Shown: positions 26,460-35,578 of the stretch, one piece after another
Layout of the letters: each line of letters opens with the position of its first letter
Numbering within the stretch: position 1 is the first letter of the stretch
Source: JAFDCJ01 sp049669725
Lineage (GTDB): Bacteria; Desulfobacterota; Desulfobacteria; Desulfobacterales; JAFDCJ01
Length of the DNA: 52,397 bases
NCBI GenBank assembly: GCA_049669725.1
Contig: JBATKU010000734.1
Location: forward strand, 1 to 52,397
Direction: 5' to 3'
Position numbers and translations under genes: made by a program
The notes under the pieces: generated by a model
The model's database searches: none
The model's input: the letters and a program-made list of their open reading frames with translations, nothing else
What the model was told of the DNA's origin: nothing

Positions 26460-26996
26460 TTATTCTTTCTTTGACATTCGGGCAATGGTATCCAATATTT
26501 TCTGCAAGCCATGTTTGTCTGCCAGTGCTTCCAGTCCGGTCTCCAGTTCTTCCTTTTCTTCCTCTTCGTCGACGTCCTCTTCTCTTTCTTCTAAAACCAG
26601 GGCATCAGCCAGGCACCACTTTACACACAGGGGTTCGTCTTCGCCTTCGCACATATCGCATTTTAGCGGGAGTCCGGAGTCGGGTTCTTTGAACTCGTCC
26701 CGGGATGGGCAGGAGGCACGGCAGAAGGCACACTCGTCGTATTCCTTGCCGTCAATCGTGTATTTGTCCCGGCCGGCACATTCGGCGGGAGCATAATCAC
26801 CCGCGTATACAGGAACATATATGTCCTTGAGTGGTTCGCTAATCACGCGAATACGGGCCCTCGCCGGATTATTGCTGCTATATTTTGGCGCCGCGTGAAA
26901 GGCGGAGCAGACTAATTCACATGCCCGGCAACCATTGCATTTATCGACATCAATTTTTATTGTTTTAATAGTTTTCTTTTTCTTCTCACCCGTCAC
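26460..26996 (-). CDS. bamC: BamC-like electron-transfer ferredoxin subunit
   Basis: 178 residues. Cys motif C20-x2-C23-x2-C26-x3-C30 (CNGCRACELVC) opens the protein; later CAFCRASCPS, CDMC and LCVKWC complete about three [4Fe-4S] clusters, the layout of BamC and of DMSO-reductase beta-type subunits. It carries electrons from the Hdr-like proteins to the tungsten subunit. The C-terminus has an acidic run (EEREEDVDEEEEKEE) and an amphipathic end LADKHGLQKILDTIARMSKK, also present in the second copy. Start GTG with GGGAG 7 bases upstream; the same arrangement is conserved in the copy at 29275. It follows bamB by 18 bases. Confidence 0.93.
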   Translation of the reverse strand: MTGEKKKKTIKTIKIDVDKCNGCRACELVCSAFHAAPKYSSNNPARARIRVISEPLKDIYVPVYAGDYAPAECAGRDKYTIDGKEYDECAFCRASCPSRDEFKEPDSGLPLKCDMCEGEDEPLCVKWCLADALVLEEREEDVDEEEEKEELETGLEALADKHGLQKILDTIARMSKKE

Positions 26997-27014
26997 GGCT
27001 GTACTCCCTTCGCC

Positions 27015-29021
27015 TTATGCCTGCTCTGTTTCCGCCGAGGTCTCTCTGGCAGGATCATCTTCACCATCCGTCAGGATTCCTCTCTTGATGAATTCTTCGC
27101 TCACGTAATCCAACCCCAGTTCATTTAAGGATTCTTTAGTCGGAATGCCGTCACTATTCCACCCTTTGAATTGGTAATACGTATCCAAGAGTTCCTTTTC
27201 AAGTTCGGGAAATCTTTTTTTCCAATGGTTCTCTGGCGGCTTGTCATCTTTTCTGCGCATGCCTCTGCTGATATTAATGGCTCGTACTAAAGTCCGGTAC
27301 CTTTTGGCTGCCTGCGACAGTTTCTCTTCATCCATATCGATCCCGGCCCCGGCTGAGATAAATTTCGGGTAATTGTGGATATGATACGGAGGCTTCAGGG
27401 GAAATGATGACAAACCAGCACACATGCCGAGGGCATCATCGATGTAGTGCATCTTCTCCTGCCAGTCCACAATGTCACAAGACATCTGAACCGTCGGGTA
27501 ATAGGGGTTTGAGTTTTCTCCCCGCGGTTCCCAGTCCAAAAAATATTGCTTGAACTTTTCATCAGGAACCTGGAACCAGTCCTTTACAAACGCTTCGCGA
27601 TGTTCTCTTTTGGGGTAAGGCGCCTGGGGGAACTGCCCTTCAATCTGGGTAATGTTTATCTTTTCGCCGGTGGCATACATAAGGAAATAAACGGGATTCA
27701 GCATCGACAGTTTGAGAGGCAGCTGCTCATGTTTCTTAATATTATTATGGGCATATTCTTCGGCGCCGTTACCAATCTCCTTGGCCGCCCAATAGGTACC
27801 ATTGGCCAAAACATCTCCGATTCCTTCCCGCCGGACAATTCTGTCCAACAACCAGTAAAATCTTCCCTCGTTATCGGAGGGCATCTCCGGAAAGTCTTTA
27901 TCCGTTAAAATGCCGTTTTCGTATAGTTCAAGGGCGAAGGCCATCACCTGCGGGGTTGAAAATCCGTCCACGCCATATTCCGTGGCATGCTGGGCGATTC
28001 TTAGGCCAAAATCCAGGTCTGACATGGCCGCCATTGTATAGGTCAGTTTGGAGAAACATTTCATCATGTAAGTTGGCTGTCCCGGGGGAGAAATGGTTGC
28101 CGCGCATTTCATGGGACAGTTATAGCAACTTATCATCCGTGTCCGCATACCCTCAAGCGTCTGCATCCACGCCCTTTTGACTTCATCGGTCCAAAAATCC
28201 CTTCTACGCTCGCGGGAGTTTCCCCACATAAAATTCTCGGTATGCCACTTTTCATCATGGGTGGCCATCTCCTGCGGTGAGCCAAGCCCCTGCAGGATGG
28301 TCATTACTCCGGGAATTGGATTTTGATTGCGGAATTTTATATATTCCAGCACTTCGTTGCAAAGCTCCAAATATTCGGCCGGCTGGGCAATATTGATATC
28401 CTTTGTTCCACGGACAACGATGGCCTTTACCCCTTTGTCGCCCATGACGGCACCGATTCCCAGACGGCTGGCACTGGACCTGCCCTGCTCAATTGAAGCA
28501 AAATAAACCCTGTTTTCACCGGCCAGGCCGATGGCAGCCACCTGGGCTTTGGGCTCATTCAACTCCTGGCGAAGCAGTTCGGCTGTTTCAGTCGCACCTT
28601 TACCCTGCAAATGGGATGCATCTCGTATTTCTATCTTGTCATTGTTGATCCATAAATATACCAGATCGGGGGACTTGCCGCGCAGGATCACTTTGTCATA
28701 ACCGGCATACTTCAATTCGGGTGCCCAAAAGCCCCCCATCATTGAAAATGCCATTAATCGGGTCTGGGGAGAAATGGTGGAAACAATGGTACGGTTGCAA
28801 CCGGTAGCCGGGGTGCCGCATAAAAGGCCGGCACTGAATATGAGTAAATTCTCAGGAGAAAAGGGTTCAACTTCGGGGGGCACCCGGTCCCATAATATCT
28901 TGGCATTCGTGCCCAGACCCCCCAGATAAAGCTCGGTGTCTCTTGGGTCCGTTTCGACCCTCTCAATGTCACCTCGGGTAAGATCAATTTCTAAATTAAA
29001 CCCTGTCTCTGCGTACCTCAT
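27015..29021 (-). CDS. bamB: BamB, tungsten active-site subunit of class II benzoyl-CoA reductase
   Basis: 668 residues, AOR-superfamily fold. The sequence closely follows Geobacter BamB as I remember it (MRYAETGFNLEIDLTRG, LYLGGLGTNAKILWDRVPPE, NITQIEGQFPQAPYPK). C299, C302 and C306 (CYNCPMKC) plus a Cys in GMCAGLSS hold the [4Fe-4S] cluster. E251, H255 and H260 (in QEMATHDEKWH) and C322 (MMKCFSK) fall at the numbers I recall for the Geobacter active site, including the Cys proposed to bind tungsten. It should reduce benzoyl-CoA to a cyclic diene CoA without ATP. It is first in an operon bamB-C-D-E-F with a sigma70-like promoter at 29130-29158; AAGGGGA precedes the ATG. Confidence 0.93.
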   Translation of the reverse strand: MRYAETGFNLEIDLTRGDIERVETDPRDTELYLGGLGTNAKILWDRVPPEVEPFSPENLLIFSAGLLCGTPATGCNRTIVSTISPQTRLMAFSMMGGFWAPELKYAGYDKVILRGKSPDLVYLWINNDKIEIRDASHLQGKGATETAELLRQELNEPKAQVAAIGLAGENRVYFASIEQGRSSASRLGIGAVMGDKGVKAIVVRGTKDINIAQPAEYLELCNEVLEYIKFRNQNPIPGVMTILQGLGSPQEMATHDEKWHTENFMWGNSRERRRDFWTDEVKRAWMQTLEGMRTRMISCYNCPMKCAATISPPGQPTYMMKCFSKLTYTMAAMSDLDFGLRIAQHATEYGVDGFSTPQVMAFALELYENGILTDKDFPEMPSDNEGRFYWLLDRIVRREGIGDVLANGTYWAAKEIGNGAEEYAHNNIKKHEQLPLKLSMLNPVYFLMYATGEKINITQIEGQFPQAPYPKREHREAFVKDWFQVPDEKFKQYFLDWEPRGENSNPYYPTVQMSCDIVDWQEKMHYIDDALGMCAGLSSFPLKPPYHIHNYPKFISAGAGIDMDEEKLSQAAKRYRTLVRAINISRGMRRKDDKPPENHWKKRFPELEKELLDTYYQFKGWNSDGIPTKESLNELGLDYVSEEFIKRGILTDGEDDPARETSAETEQA

Positions 29022-29095
29022 TTTTTCCCCTTATTACCTGAATCCGTGGCATATTTTTTAATGTTCTGATGGGCTCTAATTAATCATATCGATTT

Positions 29096-29158
29096 AGCTA
29101 TAAATTAACTACAATTTAGCTACAAAGTAGTTATAGGGAGTTCTCCGGAATCTGTCAA
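29096..29158 (-). promoter_or_regulatory. bamB promoter with three 11-bp operator repeats
   Basis: On the minus strand TTGACA (29158-29153), 17 bases, then TATAAC (29135-29130) form a near-consensus sigma70 promoter. Immediately downstream three degenerate 11-base repeats of AGCTATAAATT type (29096-29127, plus-strand reading) occupy the expected transcript start, a good position for a repressor. The same arrangement precedes the second bamB copy at 31878-31940. Confidence 0.75.
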
Positions 29159-29274
29159 GAAAAAAATCATCGGATGGGAGGTGCGGAATTAAGGGATCAA
29201 CGGCGAAATTTTTAGGAGCCGAAACCAGAGTTTTTAGGAATCATGCTCCCGGATAAGCGCCCGTTCGACTATCC
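29159..29274. pseudogene. Remnant of fdhD 3' end and flank left by duplication
   Basis: From about 29159 to 29215 the sequence aligns base for base, with substitutions, to 31941-31997, where it spans the last codons and flank of fdhD. Upstream of this point homology fades. So this segment is a decayed duplicate of the fdhD end and is not expected to be expressed. Confidence 0.6.
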
Positions 29275-29826
29275 TTATTTATCTGTTTTCATTGACATTC
29301 GGGCAACAATATCCATTAACTTTTCCAATCCATATCTGTCGGCCAATGATTCCAATCCTACCGCCAACTCCTCTTGCATCTCTTCTGCTTGGCCTTCCTC
29401 TTCCCTTTCTTGGTAAGTCAGGGCATCATGGGTGCACACCTGAACACACATGGGCTCTGATAGTGGTGGATCGTCTTCACACATATCACATCTTAGAGGC
29501 AGCCCGGAATCGGGTTCTTTGAAAAGGTCCCTGGACGGGCAGGAAACCCCGCAAAAGCTACATTCTTTGTATTGCTTTCCGTTAATCGAATACGTATTTC
29601 TGCCCGTGCATTCGGCCGGCGTATAATCACCGGCACGTATCGGCACATACACATCATTCAGGTCATCGATAACCACCCGAATCCGAGACCTGGACGGATT
29701 GGTGCTGCTATATTTCGGTCTGGCGTGAAAGGCGGAGCAGGCCACCTCACATGCCCGGCAACCAATGCACTTATCAAGATCAACTTTTATGTCTTTAACT
29801 ATTTTCTTTTTTGACCCATCGCTCAC
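29275..29826 (-). CDS. BamC-like ferredoxin subunit, second copy
   Basis: 183 residues from the GTG at 29826. I chose it because TGGAG precedes it with the same spacing as in the first bamC copy and the residues that follow align; a GTG at 29844 overlapping the bamB2 stop is possible but less likely. CIGCRACEVACSAFHARPKYSSTNPSRSRIRV is conserved with copy 1 in 12-residue blocks, and CSFCGVSCPS, CDMCEDD and MCVQVC complete the cluster ligands. The C-terminal amphipathic end LADRYGLEKLMDIVARMS is shared. It starts 14 bases after the second bamB stop and forms a two-gene operon with it. Confidence 0.9.
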   Translation of the reverse strand: MSDGSKKKIVKDIKVDLDKCIGCRACEVACSAFHARPKYSSTNPSRSRIRVVIDDLNDVYVPIRAGDYTPAECTGRNTYSINGKQYKECSFCGVSCPSRDLFKEPDSGLPLRCDMCEDDPPLSEPMCVQVCTHDALTYQEREEEGQAEEMQEELAVGLESLADRYGLEKLMDIVARMSMKTDK

Positions 29827-29840
29827 GGTTACGACTCCAT

Positions 29841-31802
29841 TCACTTTATATTTTTTTCTTTTTTCGATGAAGTCTCTTTGGAAGGCGTACCTTGACTATC
29901 TGTCAAGATCCCCCTCTGCAGGAAGTCTGCGCTCACGTAATCCAGGCCCAGTTCGTCCAAGGTCTCTTTGGTAGGAATGCCTTCATTATTCCACCCCTTG
30001 AAATCATAATACGCGTCAAGCAGCCTGGTTTCCATCTGAGGGTCTCTTATCTTCCAATGGTCCTCAGGGGGCTTCTCATCACTCCTTCTTAAGCCCCTTC
30101 TGACATTAAGGGCTCTAATCAGATTTCGGTTCCTTCTACCTATTTCCCATAGGGCGTCTGGATCAAGATCCATCCCGGTTGCATGCGAGATAAAATTTGG
30201 TAAATTATGAAGGTGATACGGCGGCCTCCCGCCAAATTGGCCTCTAAATGAAGACAAAAAGGCGCAAGTCCCGATGGCGTCATCAATGTAATGCATGGTC
30301 TCATTCCAATCACAAATGTTGACAGATGCTTCAATAGATGGATGTGAACGCGGCTCCCATTCCAAAAACCATTTTTTAAACCTCTCAGGGGCGGCGTCCC
30401 AATTCTTTACAAATTTTTCTCTCTCTTCCTTATCAGCAATGGGTATCTGGGGATAAGACCCTTCAGTTTGGGTAATCGTCATCTTCTCTCCAGTGGCATA
30501 CATAAGGAAATAGGGATAATTTATCATTTTCAGCTTGAGGGGCAGCTGCTCAAATTTTTTAATGCTATTATGATCAAATTCTTCGGCGCCCTTACCAATC
30601 TGACGGGCTGCATGATAAACACCATTGGCCAAAGCATCACCAATGCCTTCCCGCCGAACAATTTTTTCAACCAGATAGAAAAATCTTTCCCCGGAGTCGG
30701 ACGGAAATCCAGGCAGGTCCCTGTCAGTTAAAATGCCGGTTTCGTAAAGTTCAATGGCAAAGGCCAGGATTTGCGGCGTTGAGTATCCGTCCAGCCCATG
30801 CTCCTGAGTAACGCCAAGGATATCATAATTAAAATCCAGTTCTTTATAGGCCGCCATCGCATAGGTAAGTTTACTGTAACATTTTTGAAAATATGTTTGC
30901 CGTCCCGGGTAGGAAATCGCTTGATGGCAATCCTTTGGACAGTTAAAGCAACCCGTCCATCGAAGCCGCACGCTATCAGATATTGCCTTCCACTTCCCTT
31001 CACGTTCTTTGTTCCAAAAATCTTTTTGGCGCTCACGCGCATTGCCCCAGGCAAAATTATTGACATGCCAGCCTTCGTCATCCTCGTGCAAAAAAGCATC
31101 CCCACAATAGGGGTTATCATAAATTTCCTGATACATGGGGTTGCATATCTCAAAAAGTTCGGCCGGTCGGGCAACATTGATGTCCTTTGTTCCACGGACA
31201 GCTATCGCCTTTAGCCTTTTATCTCCCATGATCACCCCTACCCCTCGCGAGGCGCTGGAGTTGGCATGTTCGATGGTTGCCATATAGACCCTGTTTTCAC
31301 CGGCCAGACCGATAGCGGCCACCTGGGCATCGGGATCGTTCAACTCCTCTTTAATGAGTGCTCCAGTTTCTAGAGCGCCTTTGCCCTGAAGATGGCCGGC
31401 ATCACGTATTTCGACTTTGTCATTGTTTATCCACAAATAAGCCAGACCGGAGGCCTTACCACGAATAACGATTTTGTCGTAACCGGCATGTTTCAGTTCC
31501 GGCCCGAAAAATCCTCCAAATAATGAATGCGAATATAAGTTTGTCTGGGGAGAAAAGGTATCAACAGCGGTACGGTTGGCACCGGGAACCGGCGTGCCAT
31601 GTAAAAGACCGGTGCTGAATATGAGTAGATTATCGGGAGAAAAGGGGTCAACTTCAGGAGGAACCCTATCCCATTGTATCTTCCCGGCCGTACCCTGCCC
31701 CCCCAGATAAAGTTCGGTTAATTTAGGGTCGGTTGCTACCCTCTCAACGTTTCCGCGGGATAGATCAATTTCTAAATTAAATCCTGTCTCTGCGTACCTC
31801 AT
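29841..31802 (-). CDS. BamB-like tungsten oxidoreductase, second divergent copy
   Basis: 653 residues starting at the ATG at 31802, aligned with copy 1 (MRYAETGFNLEIDL). Cluster cysteines C285, C288 and C292 (CFNCPKDC) and a Cys in IGTCAFLSS remain, as does C308 (YFQKCYSK), equal to C322 of copy 1. The active-site segment is changed: H246 (DEGWH) is retained, but the positions of E251 and H255 of copy 1 are Phe and Asp here, and about 14 residues are missing before them. Copy 1 ends substrate loop INITQIEGQFPQAPYP, here MTITQTEGSYPQIPI. The protein probably acts on a different aryl- or dienoyl-CoA. Shares a duplicated promoter with copy 1. Confidence 0.9.
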   Translation of the reverse strand: MRYAETGFNLEIDLSRGNVERVATDPKLTELYLGGQGTAGKIQWDRVPPEVDPFSPDNLLIFSTGLLHGTPVPGANRTAVDTFSPQTNLYSHSLFGGFFGPELKHAGYDKIVIRGKASGLAYLWINNDKVEIRDAGHLQGKGALETGALIKEELNDPDAQVAAIGLAGENRVYMATIEHANSSASRGVGVIMGDKRLKAIAVRGTKDINVARPAELFEICNPMYQEIYDNPYCGDAFLHEDDEGWHVNNFAWGNARERQKDFWNKEREGKWKAISDSVRLRWTGCFNCPKDCHQAISYPGRQTYFQKCYSKLTYAMAAYKELDFNYDILGVTQEHGLDGYSTPQILAFAIELYETGILTDRDLPGFPSDSGERFFYLVEKIVRREGIGDALANGVYHAARQIGKGAEEFDHNSIKKFEQLPLKLKMINYPYFLMYATGEKMTITQTEGSYPQIPIADKEEREKFVKNWDAAPERFKKWFLEWEPRSHPSIEASVNICDWNETMHYIDDAIGTCAFLSSFRGQFGGRPPYHLHNLPNFISHATGMDLDPDALWEIGRRNRNLIRALNVRRGLRRSDEKPPEDHWKIRDPQMETRLLDAYYDFKGWNNEGIPTKETLDELGLDYVSADFLQRGILTDSQGTPSKETSSKKEKNIK

Positions 31803-31877
31803 TTTTTCCCTTTCCAAATTACGCTTTCTGTTCCGATTTTGTTTCTGATTTTACCGACGATCCAGGCAAGCCGCAAC

Positions 31878-31940
31878 AGCTATAATTTAGCTATAATTTA
31901 GCTATAAGATATTTGTAGGAGGTACCCCGAAGTTTGTCAA
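31878..31940 (-). promoter_or_regulatory. Promoter of second bamB with perfect 11-bp operator repeats
   Basis: On the minus strand TTGACA (31940-31935), 17 bases, then TACAAA (31917-31912). Two exact 11-base units of AGCTATAATTT and a third, truncated one (31878-31908, plus-strand reading) follow immediately downstream. The -35 box lies 31 bases beyond the fdhD stop codon, in the fdhD-bamB2 gap. Confidence 0.78.
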
Positions 31941-31971
31941 GAAAAAACTCATCGGACAAAAGGCGCGGAAT

Positions 31972-32835
31972 TCAAGGATCGCTGGCGGGATTTTTCGGAG
32001 GCGCATCAAAAACAATATTTTCTTGTCCGTGGTAAACGAAGAATCTTCTTCCTTTTGCACGGGCAATCAAAGTTATTCCAAGGTCCTGGGCAAGCTCCAA
32101 GCCCATACGTGTCATTCCTGATCTTGACAGCACTACCGGGATTGTCATTTGGGCGGCTTTCATCACAATTTCGGAAGTTAAACGTCCCGTCGTATATAAA
32201 ACCTTATCAGCGCCCGTTATGCCATCAATCCACATCCTCCCCCCGATTGCATCGGCGGCATTGTGTCTGCCCACATCTTCAATAAATATTAAAACTTTGC
32301 TATTTTGACAGAGGCCGCAACCATGTACAGAGCCCACTTCTTTATAAATCTGATTGTATTTGGTTAACTCCTTCAGCAGCGCATATATCGTCGATTGCCG
32401 GAGTTGGAAATTGGAAAGTTTGATTTCATAAAGTTTGTCCAGGCTGCAACTAAACAGGGTCCCTTGGCCGCATCCGCTGGTTACGATTCGCTTTGATAAT
32501 TTTTCTTTTATATATTTTAACCCCTTGCGGGAGTTGGTAACAACATTAGCCCTTTCGCTCTCCCAATCCACCTTTACTTGAACAATATCTTCGATGTCTT
32601 CGATCAATCCCTGATTGCGCAAATATCCCAAGACCAATTCCTCGGGGTGAGTCCCAAGCGTCATAAGCGTTACAATTTCCGTGTCATCCACCAAAATGGT
32701 CAGGGGAGATTCACCTGCTATGGCAACTTTTTGTTCTCTTCCGGCCTGATCTGTTGCTACCACACGATATATCGGTTCAAGGCCGGATTTGCTCATATCG
32801 CGCTTAGGGCTTTTATATTTAATTTTTATTGTCAT
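31972..32835 (-). CDS. fdhD: FdhD-family sulfurtransferase for formate-dehydrogenase-type Mo/W enzymes
   Basis: 287 residues from the ATG at 32835. Motifs TSGCGQGTLFSC near residue 120 (from this start), SVHGCGLC and IEDVGRHNAADAIGG are the FdhD signatures; the Cys residues transfer sulfur to the metal cofactor before insertion. A longer in-frame reading from a TTG at 32922 adds 29 untypical residues, so I prefer the ATG although its ribosome site is poor. It is downstream of htpG on the same strand and upstream of the bamB2 promoter. No formate dehydrogenase is near; the target may be the Mo enzyme at 1108, a distant enzyme, or the tungsten BamB proteins (speculative). Confidence 0.9.
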   Translation of the reverse strand: MTIKIKYKSPKRDMSKSGLEPIYRVVATDQAGREQKVAIAGESPLTILVDDTEIVTLMTLGTHPEELVLGYLRNQGLIEDIEDIVQVKVDWESERANVVTNSRKGLKYIKEKLSKRIVTSGCGQGTLFSCSLDKLYEIKLSNFQLRQSTIYALLKELTKYNQIYKEVGSVHGCGLCQNSKVLIFIEDVGRHNAADAIGGRMWIDGITGADKVLYTTGRLTSEIVMKAAQMTIPVVLSRSGMTRMGLELAQDLGITLIARAKGRRFFVYHGQENIVFDAPPKNPASDP

Positions 32836-32943
32836 TGATTTAATAGAGGAATTGTCAAAATAAAATTCGAGAAAAACCGGCTGCGGAAAACATTCCGTGC
32901 CGGTTTCAGTCAATTGATTCAATTCCGGGTTAATGGTCGGGTT

Positions 32944-34866
32944 TTAGGCACCTGCCATTAGATCCCCTACCAGTTTTGAAAACCTGGAAGGGTCACCCAC
33001 CTTGCCGCCTTCGCCGATAACGGCGAGATCAAGCAGTAGGTGGATGTAATCGTTTAGCCTGGTGTCTTTTTTGTCTGTTTCAAACATGGCATGGACTTTT
33101 TCCATGACCGGGTGGGCCATGTTAAGTTCCAGCACGCGTTTGTTTTCCGGTGTCGGTTGACCGGCGGACTTGAGGATTTTTTCCATGTAGCCGCTCATGT
33201 CATAAGTGTCGCCGGACAGGCAGGCCACGGAGTCGGTCAGGCGTGTGGACGGGCGAACCTCCTTGATGGTGTCTTCCAACTGGGCCCGTATATGTTTGAA
33301 CAATGTCTCGTACTTGTCCTTTTTGTCTTTATCTACTTTGTCGAGATCGAGATCGCCCTTTTCAGCGCTTTTCAACTTTTTGCCGTCATATTCGGTAAGC
33401 GCCTGTGTCACCCACTCGTCAATTGGGTCGGTCATCAGAAGAACTTCAACGTCCTTTGATTTGAGTTGTTCAAGCAGCGGACTGTTAATCAAGGCCGATA
33501 GGTTTTCGCCGGTGATGTAGTAAATTTCCTTCTGGTCCGGTTGCATGGCCTGCACGTATTCCTGCAGTGACCGCCACTTGCCGTCTGACTTTGTGGTCTT
33601 GTATCGCAATAGGTCGGCAATTTTGGTCTTATTTTCAAAATCAGTTTGCACACCGACTTTAAGCACCGCTCCGAATTCTTCCCAGAATTTTTGATAGGTT
33701 TCCTGTTCCAGACCGTTAAGCAAGTCAAACAGTCTCTTCACCAGGTTACGTCGAATATTGCGCACCAGACGATCCTGCTGGAGAATTTCTCGGCTGACGT
33801 TAAGGTTGAGATCCGGTGCATCAACCACCCCTTTGATAAAGCGGAAATATTCAGGCATTAACTCCTGGCAGTCATCCATGATGAATACCCGTTTGCAGTA
33901 AAGGTGCACGCCGTGCTTGCTTTCCGGGTTAAAAAGGTCAAACGGAGCCTTGGATGGGATATACAGCAGCGCCGTGTAATCGGTGGTGCCCTCCAGCTTC
34001 AGATGGAGCTTTTCCAAGGGCGGGTTCCAGTCGTGGCTGATGTGCTGGTAAAATTGGTTGTATTCCTCATCACTGACGTCATTTTTATTTTTTGACCAGA
34101 TGGCCTTCATGGAGTTTAAGGTTTCTTCCTTCACCACTTTGCGGGTGGTCTCACCGATGGTCTTGCCGTCTGAATCCTTGATTTGTTCCGTTTCGGGGAT
34201 GGGTTCGTCTTTTTCCACCTCCATAACGATTGGATAGGCCACAAAATCGGAATGCTGTTTAATGATATGGCGGATAGTCCATTCATCGGTGAAATCCTGC
34301 TCGCCCTCTTCCTTTTTTTTCAGTTCCAGGGTAATAACCGTTCCTCGACTTTCTTTTTTGGCCTCCGTGATTGTAAATTCTCCGTCCCCGTGGGATTCCC
34401 AACGGACAGCCGTATCACTGCCGGCAGCTTTGGTCAGCAGCGTAACTTTTTCGGCCACGATAAATGAGCTGTAAAACCCGACCCCGAACTGGCCGATCAA
34501 CTCCGGCGTAAGCGTGGCCTCCTTATTGAGCTTCTGCACGGCTTCCATGAATGCATCGGTACCGCTTTTGGCAATGGTACCGATGTTTTCCATCACCTCA
34601 TCGTAAGTCATGCCGATACCGTTGTCTTCAACCGTCAAGGTATTTTTGATTGCATCCCGTTCGATTTTGATTTTAAATTCCGTATCATCACCAAGGATGC
34701 CGTCCTCGGTCTGGGCATTAAAACGCAGCTTGTCGATAGCGTCCGAGGCGTTGGATATCAGTTCCCGCAAAAAAATTTCCTTGTTGGAATAAAGTGAGTT
34801 GATGATCAGATTCAGCAGCTGTTTGACTTCGGTTTTGAATTCATGGGTTTCGGTTTTGACGGCCAT
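32944..34866 (-). CDS. htpG: Chaperone HtpG (Hsp90)
   Basis: 640 residues, the usual HtpG length. The GHKL ATP-binding motifs are intact: LRELISNASDAIDKLRF with the catalytic Glu, LTVEDNGIGMTYDEV, GTIAKSGT and QFGVGFYSSFIVAEKV. The middle domain has WNPPLEKLHLKLEGT, PFDLF and the signature VSREILQQDRLVRNIRRNLVKR; the C-terminal dimerisation domain ends normally. AAGGAGG precedes the ATG. It is a cytoplasmic ATP-dependent chaperone and has no special link to the neighbouring redox genes beyond being upstream of fdhD. Confidence 0.97.
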   Translation of the reverse strand: MAVKTETHEFKTEVKQLLNLIINSLYSNKEIFLRELISNASDAIDKLRFNAQTEDGILGDDTEFKIKIERDAIKNTLTVEDNGIGMTYDEVMENIGTIAKSGTDAFMEAVQKLNKEATLTPELIGQFGVGFYSSFIVAEKVTLLTKAAGSDTAVRWESHGDGEFTITEAKKESRGTVITLELKKKEEGEQDFTDEWTIRHIIKQHSDFVAYPIVMEVEKDEPIPETEQIKDSDGKTIGETTRKVVKEETLNSMKAIWSKNKNDVSDEEYNQFYQHISHDWNPPLEKLHLKLEGTTDYTALLYIPSKAPFDLFNPESKHGVHLYCKRVFIMDDCQELMPEYFRFIKGVVDAPDLNLNVSREILQQDRLVRNIRRNLVKRLFDLLNGLEQETYQKFWEEFGAVLKVGVQTDFENKTKIADLLRYKTTKSDGKWRSLQEYVQAMQPDQKEIYYITGENLSALINSPLLEQLKSKDVEVLLMTDPIDEWVTQALTEYDGKKLKSAEKGDLDLDKVDKDKKDKYETLFKHIRAQLEDTIKEVRPSTRLTDSVACLSGDTYDMSGYMEKILKSAGQPTPENKRVLELNMAHPVMEKVHAMFETDKKDTRLNDYIHLLLDLAVIGEGGKVGDPSRFSKLVGDLMAGA

Positions 34867-35578
34867 TTGCTAACATACCTCCTTGTTTATTGAACGTACT
34901 GGAATTTCTACAATGGAACGAAAATCTAGGGTATTTTTTAAGGCCTGAGTTTTGGCCTCAATCTTTTATTATTGGGCATATAATGCGTGCTAATTTGGAA
35001 TTGTCAAGATGGGTAACTCACCTGTATATTTGATTTTTTTCCTTGAGGGGGCTCTCATTTTAAGAAAATCTAATTAACATCAAGCAACGCAATTGAGTCA
35101 CGGCAACCCTGAACCGGGAACCGGGAACCTTTATACCCTAACATAATTTTCCTATTGTGAAATCTAATTCAGAGGAATTGTTGACTATTTTTCCTATCGC
35201 TTTTTTCCCCGCAATTCTCTATATGCTACAACTATCTGTAAATTTTACCTATTTAAAAAATACTGCAAAAAACACTAGTATTGCACACTTTTTGCTCCTG
35301 GAATTGACTATCATGAAAAAATTAATGCAAATCATCATATTCCTCTCCTGGATCTCAAGTTTAGTGTGGGCGGGTCTTGAGTTGGAAAAAATTGAATTTT
35401 TTCATTCATTGTACGCCATGCTCGAATTGAATTGAAAATTGGGTTAGACGAGAAACGGGGGGATAGACGATAAAGGGGCACCGGTGAGGCGGCATATCCG
35501 GCTTTGGACCCATATGCCCGACGGTTCAAGCTTGGCGCTGGCTAGTATTTTTATCGGCAGGCTTTAAGTTGGGTTGCC
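34867..35578. other. Intergenic region, 712 bp
   Basis: Contains the htpG promoter region and nothing I can call a gene with confidence. A plus-strand frame at 35157-35435 (GTG start) has an internal ATG at 35313 giving 40 hydrophobic residues, but no good ribosome site. Words GAACCGGGAACCGGGAACC at about 35110 resemble the intergenic repeats seen elsewhere. The 35440-35575 stretch is G-rich and featureless. Confidence 0.5.

Noticed and set aside
35157..35435. Plus-strand 92-residue hydrophobic ORF in the htpG-GltD gap
   Set aside because: GTG start without ribosome site and AT-rich composition; a 40-residue internal version from 35313 is also weak.
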